A stretch of 64,000 nt of DNA from Cryptomeria japonica (Eukaryota; Streptophyta; Pinopsida; Cupressales; Cupressaceae), in the NCBI RefSeq assembly GCF_030272615.1, contig NC_081413.1, positions 23,688,501-23,752,500 of the forward strand, in the 5' to 3' direction. The translations under genes were made by a program, and so were the position numbers. Each line of letters starts with the position of its first letter. The stretch's first letter is position 1. A model generated the notes under the pieces. It searched no databases and was not told where the DNA came from. It saw nothing but the letters and a program-made list of their open reading frames with translations. Positions 1 through 11,419 of this stretch are shown here, piece by piece.

Positions 1-1358
1 TTATACGGCCTCGAGTTAGATGTTGCATTATTTGTCAATCCTGGAAAATTTGCCTTAGCCTTACTTCAAGTAATGGCATGCGTTGGTTCTGTTGGTGTTT
101 TCTCTTTGATGATAATGACATTTACTATATTATCGTAGGCATGAGCATAGTTAACTTTTTATTTCCCTTCGTCATTTTGAGTGTTGGATGTTTCACCTTT
201 TTCATAATTGAGTAGTGGAGTTTTGAAGGCCACATGCGACTCATTTGTTTTGTGTCCATCCACTATGATGACCTTATTATCAATTAAATCTTGAATAACA
301 TGTTTAAGTCTTTGACAATCATTGGTCCGATGCCCTTTGTTCCGATGAAACTCACAAAAATGATTATCATTCCACCAACTTGGTTTAATTTTGGGCTCAA
401 ACTCTCTTGCTTCTGGTAATGTGATTAATTTGTTCGCAAGAAGGGTTTTTAAAGCTGATTGTAATGGTTCACCAATGTTGGTAAATTTTCTACGCACATT
501 GGGAAAGAATGATTTCGGTTTACCATTGTTGTCTTGATTACTCACCGGTGCTCTACTTGACAAATTGAAAATAGGTGGTTGTGGTTTAACATTATTATTA
601 TCAACTGCTCCATCATTCACAAATTTATGTTTCTTATCCAAAATTTTGGTTTATCATTATTGTGATTGTTGTTGTTGTTATTGTTGAAGGAGTTTGAAGA
701 ATTATTTCCTTCTTTATAGAGCTTCAATTCTCCTTTCTTAACCATAGCATCTTCAATTTTGAGGCCATTTTTAATCATATTTTCAAAACTAGGAGGACAT
801 TATAACTTGAGCCTATAACTCATTTCACTTGTGAGATTGTCGATGAATATGTCCATCTTTTCATGATCTGGTACCTGGTCTAGGATATCTGTTGAATAAA
901 CATCTCCATCTCTGTACCAAGGTCATGGAAGACTCTCCACTCATTTGTTTAATATTGCACATATCCAACATAGTTATATCATGTTGTATGTTATAAGAGT
1001 ATTGTGAAATGAATTTGTTTACCATCTCTTCAAATGATCTAATCCCATGTGGTAATTTGGAAAACCACTCCATTTATTGTCCACTCAAACTTCTGGGGAA
1101 TAATCACATTAGATATGTTTCATTATGAGCAAATTCCATGCTCATCATGCAAAACTCTCTAATGTGGTCTTGTGGATCCATTTTTCCATCGCATTTATCA
1201 TATCTTGGGATCTCACAATGTTGTGAAAATGGCACCATGTTCAAACTCATGTCAAAAGGATATAGACAAATGTCTTCTAAATAATATCTTTTGGCACTTG
1301 TTCCATTTTTCATATCTTGAATCTATTGATGTAGAGTTTGTATTTGTTGAGTGAGATT
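1..1358 (-). pseudogene. gag, central and C-terminal part (Tat-type), broken
   Basis: Capsid and nucleocapsid region of a Ty3/gypsy Gag. Pieces at 1104-1313, 861-1073 and 159-641 align in order with the Gag of the complete Tat element: DPQDHIREF against DPRDHVREF, WFSKLPHGIRSFEE against WFSRLPGGIRTFEE, and IGEPLQSALKTLLANKLITL against a matching stretch. The zinc-knuckle-like motif is CEFHRNKGHRTNDC (near 320-365). A frameshift near 870 moves the next part (FIDNLTSEMSYRLK) to another frame, and a stop follows. Between 1 and 158 the similarity continues weakly towards protease. Non-functional; N-terminal part lies beyond the solo LTR at 2434-3010. Confidence 0.85.
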
Positions 1359-2433
1359 TGTTAGGTCCCGGAGACAACTGAGAGGGGTGGGGGCGGGGGG
1401 GGGGGGGGTGAATCAGTTGTCAAATAAATTCAAACCTAAAACTTATTAACCAACTTAATGCTTAATACCGATAAACCAGTTAAGTATGCTGGTAGATAGT
1501 GTTAACAGTAAATTGCTATACCGGTAAGGATTAATGCATGAAACATAAACATAAAGTCATCCACAACACATGACACAAATATTTGTACGTGGAAACCTTG
1601 TAAGGGGAAAAACCACGGTGGGAAACCTTACCCACAATCAGATGATGCTACTGCAGATAGTAAGTGTACATAAATGGGGTCTACACATGCAGAAAGGCCA
1701 ACAGCCTAGAGCTCACTGCTCAATCACAAAATGGGAGTCACACTGACTACAGTTGGATGGTTAAATCCAATAAGAATGTACTGCACAAAATAGCATCTTC
1801 ATATGCTAGATTCAGTACCGGTGTAATGCTGATATGCTTCTACAAAACCTAACTTCACCTTCAAATGATGTCTTTGTGTATATCCTTGCTTGATCTTGCA
1901 TATACCTTCACTTAATTCTTTTTTGCATTCCACACTTGATCTTACAAATAAGATCTTACATTTATACCATACCCTAAGACCAATTTTAGTAGGTCGGCTC
2001 TACAAGATATTACAATAAAAACATTTTACATACAATATAATGTTTGATGTAATAATCGATTGAACATGTCGGCTTAATGCATTTACAACAATAATAAATC
2101 ATCTCCATAGCGTGCCATGCCGATCTGGAAAAGATAAACCTGCCGGTGTAACCCTAGATAACCTGGACCTATTTGCCGGTAAAAGCAAATATGCAAATAT
2201 GAATATACCAATGATTATTTATTCAAAATAAAGTGTCCACATGATGTCTTTGACATTACCAAGTGTCTTCCATATCATTCCAAGTACCGGTGAACAATAT
2301 ATCCTGCCGGTGAACCATATACCAGTAACTGTTGCATAGTTTACTTGCTTGCCGATGAATGTTGCTGGATCTCCAAAGTAGGTGTATTAGTAGGTGTTGA
2401 CATCAATGACAAAACCATACCAAAATACCAACA
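1359..2433 (-). mobile_element. Solo LTR, copia-like family, copy 1
   Basis: A 1075-bp block from TGTTAGGTCCCGG to ATACCAACA (plus strand), so it has TG...CA ends with a short terminal inverted repeat (TGTTRG/CCAACA). It is flanked by the 5-bp direct repeat AGATT (1354-1358 and 2434-2438), and gag similarity resumes on either side, so it is an insertion. The same sequence recurs inverted at 4662-5712. I infer minus orientation because the reverse complement starts TGTTGGTATTTTGG, like many plant copia LTRs, and because copy 2 has a TATA box in that sense. A G run of about 16 lies at 1392-1408. No internal element sequence remains. Confidence 0.88.
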
Positions 2434-3010
2434 AGATTTAGGAGAGGATCATTACCATGATTTCTTCTCGTATCATCATGAGTTCTTGTATCATCATGAT
2501 TTCTTCTTGCATAATCACGATTCCTTCTTATGTCGTTATGAGTTCTTCGTGTGTCCTCATGAGTTCTTGTGTCATCATGAGTTCTTGTGTCACTATGAGT
2601 TCTTGTGTCATCATTAGTTCTTCGTGTGTCCTCATGAGTTCTTGTGTCATCATGAGTTCTTGTGTCACTATGAGTTCTTGTATCATCATTCCTACGATTG
2701 GGAGTTTACTCATTTTTCTCATTGTCATTGTGAGCGTCATTTGATCCTCTCCTTTGTCTTAAGTTGTTTATGTCAAAATCTTGGGGGAGTTTAGCACCAA
2801 ATTGTGCTAACATTAGGATGTATTTCTCTTTTTCTCCCTCCAATATTATCTCCATGAATTTATCAAATTTAGGATCTTGTTAGATTTCTCTGATGTGTTG
2901 TTCAGCTATCTCTTCTATTTCATTTCCGTGTACCCTTCCCTCATGATCTTCTGCCATTTCAAGTATTCCTATTTCCATTTCTTTGATTTTTTCGTCTCTG
3001 AGCCCTGGTT
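2434..3010 (-). pseudogene. gag, N-terminal part (Tat-type), with expanded repeat linker
   Basis: Read on the minus strand, about 3010 to 2760 gives a degenerate copy of the Gag N-terminus. KFDKFMEIIL...LAQFGAKLPQDFD...LRQ aligns with HFNRLFDEIL...LAQEGAKLPSDFD...LRQ of the Gag at 42895. One in-frame stop lies near 2880. The following linker, proline/arginine-rich in the young element, is here replaced by a DTRTH-type repeat encoded by the tandem array at 2452-2690. After the solo LTR the frame continues as NLTQQIQTLHQ, matching NLAQQLHSG. Confidence 0.75.
2452..2690 (+). repeat. 15- to 18-bp tandem repeat array inside gag
   Basis: Units built on catgagttcttgtgt, with variants such as catgatttcttct at the left, are repeated about 14 times. 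They are adjacent with no unique spacers. On the minus strand the array falls in the linker of Gag and stays open in the Gag frame, giving a repetitive Asp/Thr/Arg/His stretch. It looks like slippage expansion of a coding linker. Confidence 0.85.
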
Positions 3011-3088
3011 AAAATAGGTAGCATACATGTGATCTGAATGCTTTGTGAGGTTTTGATTTTTCTATAATGCGTCTCAATAAGTGATCAA

Positions 3089-3346
3089 TTATTGAGGTAA
3101 ATATGATAAATTGATGCGACCACCTCTATTGAGAGATTGAGACAACTCTGATCTTTGTTGCAAGGCCTGTGTTCTCAAAGTTTCATTGTCAAACACATTT
3201 TCACAACCATGTAGATAATCACGATAGCGGTGTAAGAATATGTGATGTTTCAATAAGAGTTTGCGGTTTATGTAAAGAAATCTTCTCTTTCTCAAGACCA
3301 GTTTTTGACTAAGCTTCCTCTTTTTCAGACGATACGAAATGGTCAT
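3089..3346 (-). CDS. Leader ORF upstream of gag (85 aa, unknown function)
   Basis: Small very basic protein encoded between the leader repeats and gag. Residues 7-28 are rich in Lys and Arg. I do not recognise a family. It aligns with the C-terminal two thirds of the 182-aa ORF at 41907-42455 of the young Tat element: RKRRFLYINRK against KRRKFFYLNRQ, then FLHRYRDYLHG against FLHRMRLYLQG, then NRGGRIN against NQGGKIN. Both lie upstream of gag on the same strand. Similarity at protein level between two clearly different elements suggests a translated accessory or leader protein, not chance. The start is the first ATG in the open frame and the true N-terminus may be further upstream. Confidence 0.55.
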   Translation of the reverse strand: MTISYRLKKRKLSQKLVLRKRRFLYINRKLLLKHHIFLHRYRDYLHGCENVFDNETLRTQALQQRSELSQSLNRGGRINLSYLPQ

Positions 3347-4661
3347 TCAAGTGTTTGTGAATTTGCAAGTTTTTTGATCCTAGTTTGGAGTGCAAATTTT
3401 GTGATTTTGATACGACCAAGTTCAATAGGAATGGTATATCCTATGATAGAGAACGAGGTTAGCCTGATCAAGCATTGTAGTTTCGTGATAAAGGATGATA
3501 GATCCTAATGAGAAACTATTTTTGAGAGATCAGTTTATCAAATAAAATGTGATTATGCACTTTGAGATATTGGATCTTGAACTTGTTGGAGATGAATACT
3601 TGAAAACCTTAGTGTGTCTAGCTTTAAATCTACTTTGACAAAAGATAACCTAATCGAGTGCCCCAAGAACATGACCTAATCTCTATGCCTATCTATTTGA
3701 AAAATGGGTTGCTTTTGATTTCTGATTTTGATGTAGTTTACCAGAAATGCTAACAAAATGACCAAAAACACTGCTATAATGACTAGAAACACTGCCAAAC
3801 TGACTAGGAACGCTACTAAATTGACCAAGAACTCTAATCTGTAGATGTCAAATACTATAGGACTAACCAGAAACGTTGAGGAGTAGACAAAAAATGCTAT
3901 TAGACTAACCAAGAATGCTGAGATAGGACCCAAAAAATCCTTATCTACAATTCAGTGACTGTAAAGTTCAAAATAGTTAGGTTTAGACTTAGAAAATGGT
4001 TGTTTGAACTTAGAATATTGTTGTTTTGACCCAAATATTTGATTTTCAGACTCAGACAACTGATGTTTAGACCTAGCAAGTGCAAACTTGGAGAGCTAAT
4101 GTTTAAACATGAGAAAGATGACATTCAAACACAGAGAGCTAGAGTTTAGACCAAGAGAGCTTACATTTAGATTGAAAGAGCTAAAGTTTGAATCAAGAAC
4201 TTTGAAGTTTAGATTAGGAACTCTTAAGTTTAAAATGTTGATGTTGGAACTCAGACAATGGTTGTTTTGACTCCAAGAGTTGATGTGTAGACTCAGACAA
4301 CTGATGCTTAGACTTAGAAAGCTCAACCTTGAAGAGTTAATGTTGAAATATGAAAAAACTAACATTCACACCAAGAGAGATGAAGTTTAGACTAAAAGAG
4401 ATGACATTTGGAACAGAAGAGCTAAAGCTTGGACTGAGAGAGCTATTGTTTGGACAAAGAGAGCTACTATTTGGATTGAAAGAGCTACTATTTGGACTGA
4501 AAGAGCTATTGTTTGGACTGAAAGACCTACTGTTTGGACCAAGAGAGCTACTGTTTGGACTGAGAGAGCTAATTTGCTATGAAATGTGTAAATTTGATAG
4601 TTTGAAATTTTTGTTGATTTTCAATGGATGATATTTTGACGTGATTCACAAACACATAAAC
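3347..4661 (-). other. Leader of Tat element 1 with two short-repeat arrays
   Basis: Non-coding leader between the leader ORF and solo LTR 2. Array a, about 3740-3930, carries imperfect copies of a unit with core cta-gaa-c-ctgccaaa-tgac, related to the 21-bp array at 6715-6900. Array b, about 4120-4575, carries a unit of about 20-24 bp containing agagagcta and tttggactga; its 4430-4575 part is the most regular. ORFs across these arrays are low-complexity by-products. Confidence 0.6.
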
Positions 4662-5712
4662 TGTTGGTATTTTGGTATGGTTTTGTCATTGATGTCAACA
4701 CCTACTAAAACACTAGCACTTTGGAGATCCAGCAACATTCATCGGCAAGCAAGTAACTATTGCACAGTTACTGGTATATGGTTCACCGGCAGGATATAGT
4801 GATCACTGGCACTTGGAATGATATGGAAGACACTTGGTAATATTGAAGACATTGTGTGGACATCTTATCTTAATAAATTAATCATTGGTATATTCATATT
4901 TGCATATTTTCTTTTACCGGCAAATAGGTCTAGGGTTACACCGGCAGGTTTATCTTTTCCAGATCAGCATGGCACGCTATGGAGATGATTAATTATTGTT
5001 GTAAATGCATTAAGCCAACATTTTCAATCGGTTATTGCATCGGATATTATATTTTTTGTAAAATGTTTTTTATTGTAATATCTTGTAGAGCCGACCTACT
5101 AAAATTGGTCTTAGGTTATGGTATAAATGTAAGATCTTATTTGTAAGATCAAGTGTGAAATGCGAAAAAGAATTGTGTGAAGGTATATGCGAGATTAAGC
5201 AGTGCAATACACAGAGACATCATTTGAAGGTGAAGCTAGGTTTTTGTGAAAGCATATCAACATTACACCGGTACTGAATCCAGCATATGAAGATGCTATT
5301 TTGTGCAGTACATTCTTATTGGATTTAACCATCCAACTGTAGTTAGTGTGACTCCCATTTTGTGATTGAGCAGTGAGCTCTAGGCTGTTGGCCTTTTTGC
5401 ATGTGCAAACCCCATTTATGTACACTTATTATCTGCAGTAGTATCATCTGATTGTGGGTAAGGTTTCCCACTGTGGTTTTTCTCCTTACAGGGTTTCCAA
5501 GTACAAATATTGGTGTTACGTGTTGTGGATGACTTTGTGTTTATGTTTCATGCATTAATCTTTATCGGTATAGCAATTAACTGTTAAAACTGCCTACCGA
5601 CATACTTAATTGGTTTACCGGTATTATGCATTAAGTGTGTTAAGTTGTTTTTGGTTTGAATTTATTAGACAACTGATTCACCCCCCCTCTCAGTTGTCTC
5701 CGGGACCTAACA
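4662..5712 (+). mobile_element. Solo LTR, copia-like family, copy 2 (inverted to copy 1)
   Basis: A 1051-bp block from TGTTGGTATTTTGG to CCGGGACCTAACA, nearly the reverse complement of 1359-2433 over its whole length. Flanks are TAAAC (4657-4661) and TAAGC (5713-5717), a 4/5 match expected of an old 5-bp target-site duplication. A TATA-like TATAAAT at 5122-5128 supports plus orientation. There is no PBS after the end and no internal sequence, so it is a solo LTR left by LTR-LTR recombination. Confidence 0.85.
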
Positions 5713-7107
5713 TAAGCCAGATTGTTTTTGTCCCAAAGGACACATAAAGTGTATGTTCAAGAAGCTTTAAAGAAATTCCAAGTTTTCATGGGTTTTGAAC
5801 AACTGAAAACATACCATTCAGTCTATCCTAAGGAAATTGGCTTGATTATTAGTTCTCAACCCACACTTGGTACCTTGTCAGCTCACACAACCTTGTCACC
5901 CCCTAAAGGGCGCTCATGTTTTTGCCTTTTCAAGAGCTAGTGGAGTCCCGTTATGAGCCTAGAAATAAGGTCTCAAAAGGGGAGTTCACACATATGCTCA
6001 AGAGGGACATATGGTGAGTGTCTTTAGGAGAGACTCTTCCCCCTCCCTACACTAAGAAGATAATAATATTCTAACATAAACTGGTTAGCTTCTAATTTTA
6101 ATTGGAACTAGTAAGGGATTCGATCAACGCACCGGGGTATGAACTCAATTAAGAGGTCTCCTATCCTTGAAAACCAAGGTTTGATATACCCAAAGGTACA
6201 AAGGAGAGTTATTCACCAGCACTGCCATTGAATTGATTTTCATCAAATCACGTTTATTTTATAGTGGGTTGGAATACTTGGCGTTAGCCATTCCCACTTT
6301 GGTTGTTCCCCTCTCACCAGCCTTATGGGCTTCTTGGGAGGGCAGGCCTCCTAAAGATATACATTATTGAAAAGAAAAGATGAGTCTGGCTTTCTGATCA
6401 CCTAAGAAAGGTGAGAGTATACTCACCTATCATCAAATACACATAAGACATGTTTGTTCATTTCCATTGTAATTACTCTATGTGCCCAATTTATCAAAAA
6501 ACAAGTGCAAAATCTCACAGCTGCAAACAAAGTTAGTAGTTTATTATGAATTCTTTGACGATGAAATGGTTTATAACTTCGGTCTTTGACAACGAAATAA
6601 GTACTTGCAAAAATCAACAAACTACAAATTAGGTTTGGAAAAGTGACAGTCCAGATGCAAAAATGAAAAAAGAAGAATATGACATTGAAATTATTTATGA
6701 AAAACTGAGAACGTTGTCAAATTAACCAAAAACGCTCCGCTGTTGACCAAAAACGTTGCTCTGCACCCTAGAAACACTGCCAAAATGACTAGGAATGCTA
6801 CCAACATGACCAGGAATGCTACCAAAATGACCAGGAACGTTGCCAAAATGACCAGGAACCCTACCAAAATGACCAGGAACACTACCAAGAACGCTAAGAC
6901 AGAGACTGAAAATGCTAAAGTACAAAAAAAAAAAAAATCAGAGTTGAAAAATATCCCATGAATGTCATTTGAGGTGTCGGGATGCTAAAATGGAGACCAA
7001 GAACGTGAATCTAGAACCCAAAAGAGCTAATCTATGCTCTGAAAGAGCTAATCAACCTGTCAATGTGATTTCCTACAAGCAAACTTGTTAAAGATCAAAG
7101 GGGCTAT
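5713..7107 (-). other. Leader of Tat element 1, PBS-proximal part
   Basis: Continuation of the leader after solo LTR 2. 5713-6689 holds no gene that I can support. 6715-6900 is an array of a 21-bp unit (core on the minus strand TTCCTGGTCATTTTGG) repeated about eight times. A short A run follows at 6922-6936. Confidence 0.55.
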
Positions 7108-7125
7108 GCCCCACTATGGGTGCCA
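7108..7125 (-). other. Primer-binding site of Tat element 1
   Basis: Minus strand TGGCACCCATAGTGGGGC begins a few bases after the LTR end (LTR ... ACA, ctaat, TGGCACCC). TGG complements the CCA end of a tRNA. The sequence resembles the PBS of the element at 15289 (TGGCACACCCAGTGGGAC). I cannot name the tRNA with certainty. Confidence 0.6.
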
Positions 7126-7130
7126 ATTAG

Positions 7131-8280
7131 TGTGCTGCTAAAAATTAGTGTCAATTGCAATAAACAAGCACAATTAATGAGACAACAACACATAAATGGA
7201 AAGCAAATTGAAAACTATATAATGAAACCAAACCATAATCCTTCCTTGAGATGTCCCATCTTTCTCTATTTTTGAGGACCTTGAAGGTGTTGGATTGTTG
7301 GCTCTCAGCAAGCAATGACCTCCAAAGTGGCAACTCAAAATTTGAGTAGCTATATGATCATGATAATGCAAATGCACGAGGCTAGGATGATTTGATGCAT
7401 GATTATAAGTAGGATGATTGATTAGCTAAAATGAGGATTTAAGCTACATGATTTGATAATTGAAACTAGATTAACATGATAAAATCTATTCTAAACATGC
7501 TAATATTTGATATAAAATGCTAATTATGCTAGATGATTAGAACATGTAAAATGCCTATAGTAAGCATGCAAAAACTGTGAAAGGATCCTTTATTGCTCCA
7601 AAAGGGGAGTATTTATAGGATTTCCAAGGCCAAAGATGAGGTGGTAGGAATCAATGGTCTGGATTTGATCTGAAGATATCAAGGGCTAGAATTGAAGAAG
7701 TTGGAGAAGAGGTTGGAGGGAGGGACACATGTCATCTCTGTGGTGACAAGTGTCAAGGAACCTTGCTCATGAGAGGAGAAGTGTCCAAGGAGAGAGGACA
7801 TGTGGCCAAAGTGCCATGTGTCTCAAGGAGGGGATATCCAACCCACAAGAGGTTAGAATAAAAGAGGTTAGGATGTGCAAGATAGGATAGGGTTAGTTAA
7901 ACCTAGGATTAGACATAATGGGTTAGGTTAGGACGTGGTTAGGCTAGGTGGTTAGAAGTTAGGAGCCATGTGCTCATTTGAATTTAGAAATTCAAATAAT
8001 TAGGAAAATGGATAATTAATTTCAACAAAATTGGATTTTTTAATCTTAATTATGGGATTAGAAGAATTGATTAAATGGAGGGAATTAATTAATTTAGGAT
8101 TGATTAATTAAAGGGGGGATATGAAATGAACTATATAAATAAATCATTTAGATTTATTTACAAGTAGATGAATAGGGAAATTAATCAAATTACTTGTGAA
8201 TTCAATTAATTGGGAAGAGGGATTAATTAAATAACTACATATTTAATCAATTAGCTTTATACCATTTTTAGGTGTATACA
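7131..8280 (-). repeat. 5' LTR of Tat element 1
   Basis: About 1150 bp between TGTGCTGCTAAAA (7131) and TTAGGTGTATACA (8280). On the minus strand it starts TGTATACACCTAAAAATGG and ends GCAGCACA just before the PBS. The U3 part (about 8000-8270) is rich in TTAATTAA-type AT palindromes. A minus-strand TATA box (TATAAATA, 7610-7617) lies in the middle. The partner LTR is outside the window, so the edges rest on the PBS and TG/CA ends only. Confidence 0.65.
7610..7617 (-). promoter_or_regulatory. TATA box in LTR of Tat element 1
   Basis: Minus strand CCTATAAATACTCC, about 670 bp into the LTR from its U3 end. This is a normal position for a plant LTR core promoter. Inferred from sequence only. 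Confidence 0.5.
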
Positions 8281-8781
8281 AAATCATAATGCAAATATAG
8301 TGCAAATCCATTTCACGTATAGATCCTTGTATTGACAAGTTAAATGTAACCTGTAGTCCATAAAGGGTTGCTCAGTCTTGTATATTTAATCCTTGAGTTT
8401 TAGAAAATATTAGGTTGGCATTGAATCACAAGTGGATATAGGAAGCTCTATAATGAGCATGCAAGGGTTTTTTACCTAGGCAATGTGGAAAGAAACTGGT
8501 AAAAAGGTGTGTTTGTGTGTGTGTGGGGGGTTCAAAGTGATGACTCTAGGCTTGTAAATATGAGAATTGCATGAATTCTTGGTGCTAGAAAAAAGTCAAA
8601 AGTTTCTCTATGATCTTACGTAAAGCTAGGTGATGATAAAGCTAACTTGGAATTTTATATAGATAGCCAAAAGTTAATGGGTAAGAGAGAGAGATAACTT
8701 ACAAGGAGATGATGAGCTCCAAACCAATCTATCCCACTCAAAAAGACTGGAATGATCTTCTATTCAAGGATGATAGATATG
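8281..8781. other. Unassigned 0.5-kb spacer between two LTRs
   Basis: No ORF, PBS or repeat that I recognise. It contains a short GT-rich run (8508-8528) only. It may be older element debris. Confidence 0.4.
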
Positions 8782-9765
8782 TGTACAGACCTAAAAATAT
8801 CCTAACCTAATTAAATACATATTTATTATTTGTTTAATTATTTTCCCATAATTTATATTTTTAATTAAATAAATATTTTTATTTTACTTAATTAATTCAT
8901 TAAATATCTCTTTTCTAAATTAAATAAATATTTATTATTTATTTAATCCCACCTCTTTCATAAATTAAATAAATATTTGTATTTAGTTAATCTAACCTCC
9001 TTTCCTCTATTAATTAAATAAATACTTTTATTTATTTAATTAATTCATTGCCTTTTTTTATTTTATTTAATCCTAGTCCTGCAACTTGTTCACGTGGATC
9101 ATAACCTAAATTCATAGGCATGTGACAAGTGTCATATTCCTCTTCATATACTTTGTCTTTCTCTAATGTCCAAATTAATTGAATCTAAAAGTCAACCCAC
9201 CACTTAAACACATCCCTCCATTTTAAATCAACCTCTTAATCCTATTCATTCTTAGCTACCCCTCTTTCACTTCTTAATCTCATCCGTTCATCCTTACCTA
9301 CCCTCTAATCCTATTAATTCTCTTTCATCTATGAGATCGTGGCCATCCATAATTTAACCTCTTGATATAAATCCTCCATCCTCATGGTGATTTCTATAAA
9401 AAAGTCCTCCTCCTCTCATTCTACATCACACATATCTTGAGCATATCTACACTCTGCCAAAATCATCCTAGAGCTATACATCATCACACTATATCATAGA
9501 TTACACCATCACAACCTCAATCCATTCCTCTTTGAGCTCTTATTCAAGTGCATAAAATATGAGAGCAAACACCTTTAATACAAGATCATGGAGGATAAGA
9601 GACCAATGGAGAGAACCCTATAATGAATATGAAGTTATACTTGTTTTATGTTTTATTTGCATGCATGGTAGATCTCTATTGAAGGTTTGTTGAATTAGTT
9701 TGTAGATCTAGGTTAGTGGTTGGATCATTTAAGGTTTACAAATAGGTAAAAATTCAACATACACA
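8782..9765 (+). mobile_element. LTR of AT-palindrome family (probable solo LTR)
   Basis: Starts TGTACAGACCTAAAAATATCC-like and ends ...CATACACA. It aligns along its length with the reverse complement of the LTR at 32078-33031, for example the shared gtgacaagtgtc block and the common ends AACATACACA and AATATACACA. The U3 is full of TTAATTAAATAAAT palindromes (8810-9060), and a TATA box (TATAAAAAA) lies near 9396. No PBS follows 9765 and no clear 5-bp duplication is visible (ATATG against ATGCC), so it may be a solo LTR with a lost duplication or a rearranged copy. Confidence 0.6.
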
Positions 9766-11419
9766 ATGCCAAGCAATAAAGACCAACTACTGATGTCAAA
9801 AGGTGTAAGATCAAGAGGAATAAAGATAAATTTTGGTTTGGTGACAAGGTTGGTGGATGAGTTTTTTTTTGACTAGGAGGACTTGCAATGTGATGAAATG
9901 GGCAAGAAAAGGTCAAGGATAAGATCTTGTGGATGGACAAAAAATGAAGATTGGATTGTGAAGAGAATGTTTGTGACAAGTTGAAACTCAAGAAGTCTAA
10001 AAACATAGAGCTTAATGATCAAGACTTATTGGGAAACCCTTTGGAATTGATTACGTATGATCATGACTCAATAGCATAGAAAATAAGTTCAGGTGCATAG
10101 GAACAAAAATTCAATTGCATAGATAGACCAATCAAATGTGTGATAGAAAGATACAAATGTGCAAGAATAAGAGGCAAATGAGTAGCAATAGGTGTCAAGT
10201 GCATATGTATGGGAAGAAAATGTGCAATAACATGCATTACATGCACTAAAAAATCTAACAAATGCACCAAAGTATTGGATTGAAGCCTCAAATTGGTAGA
10301 AAAAGGAAACAAACTAAAAAGAAAAAGGTACAAGAGTGGTCTATAACCTAATTGGTCAATTTTGAAAGTATGTCACTTGTTTTTTTAAAGTCACTAAGTC
10401 ACTTGTTTTTTTAAAGTCACTAAGCCTAAATAGTGAAGTCTAGTGAAGTCTATAGTCAATATTAGGCTCAATAGGTGTCAATTTTTTTGAAGAGGATAGT
10501 TGGAGTGAGCAAAATGTGTTTTGCAAATGGCAGCTTGGACAAGATAGTTGTCTAATTTAATAGCGCAGAAAAACAAGTCAATAGTGCAGGTATATGACTC
10601 AATAGCACAAGAAAATGGATCAACTGTATAGATAGAAATCTCAAGTACACATGTTTTCAATGTCAAATGCATAGGAAAAAGGTGCAATTATGTAGGAAAA
10701 AGGCTTAGAATCACATACAAAGATCTTAATTGCACAAAATAAGAATTTGAATGCATACAAATGCTATAGTCTTGTGCTTTTTCCTAAAAATCCAAGTGTT
10801 TTTTCTAAAATCCAGTTTCTTTGAGTGATAAGTGTGGCAAGAACACACATCAAACAATTGAAAACATAATGGTTATTTTGACTTTAGACTTGAAAGGTAA
10901 TAAGGCTAAGGCACAACCAAGGCCAATGACTTAATTGGTATAGCACAAGTAGAATACACTCATAAGACAAGCACAAAAAGATTATTCAAGTGGGAGTATA
11001 TATTTACTGTAGGCCCAAGATCACAAAGGTTAACACTTCAAGAATGGTGTGAGACACCTTTATTTTGAAAGTAGATAGCTAGAGATCCAACCCTCTAAGG
11101 CACTAACCTTATCTCTCTCCTAGGGAGGAAATAACAAATTTTATTAGTAGGGGACTATCATGAATAGAGAACCAATCTAAAATAGTCTAAGATCATAGGG
11201 GTCTCGTCCTACTCCTTACCAAACAAGTCTCAATGAACTAAGGGTCTTACGAATTGGCTTCAAACAATGCTAGACACTCCTTGAGGCATAATTTTTTTTC
11301 TCCCCCTTTATACACCCCACTAGGAAATGTGGTTGAGGTTGAACCCTAGGGTGATCAAATCCCTAGGCATGCCTCCTACTAACAATAAAAAGAGATTGTT
11401 GTGTGTTTCTCTTGCACCC
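9766..11419 (-). other. Leader debris of a Tat-like element with degenerate repeats
   Basis: From 9800 to about 10760 the sequence is a loose array of short units such as caaatgcataga and aatagcacaag. On the minus strand these read like the gcgcatttgac units of the leader at 31691-32054. No credible coding region: the minus ORFs at 9725-10333 and 10478-10687 are repeat translations. 10800-11419 is unassigned. Confidence 0.45.

Larger units (their letters stand above)
1..8280 (-). mobile_element. Tat-type Ty3/gypsy retrotransposon, 5' part, decayed
   Basis: Minus-strand element running off the left edge. From right to left it has an LTR (7131-8280), a PBS (7108-7125), a leader of about 4 kb rich in short repeats, a leader ORF (3089-3346) and gag (about 3010 down to 1). 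Gag resembles that of the complete element at 38331-54693, including the CEFH...GH...C zinc knuckle typical of the Tat group. Two solo LTRs are inserted in it, and gag has several stops and frameshifts. Pol and the other LTR are outside the window. Confidence 0.85.

Noticed and set aside
2452-2690. CRISPR-like array
   Set aside because: Units are adjacent with no unique spacers and the context is a plant retrotransposon.
1359-5712. One DNA transposon with 1.05-kb terminal inverted repeats
   Set aside because: Each arm has its own 5-bp target duplication (AGATT; TAAAC/TAAGC), gag similarity continues across the left arm, and the sequence between the arms is gag and leader of the surrounding Tat element.
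9725-10687. Minus ORFs of 69-93 codons
   Set aside because: Composed of short degenerate repeats, no conserved motif, no start context.
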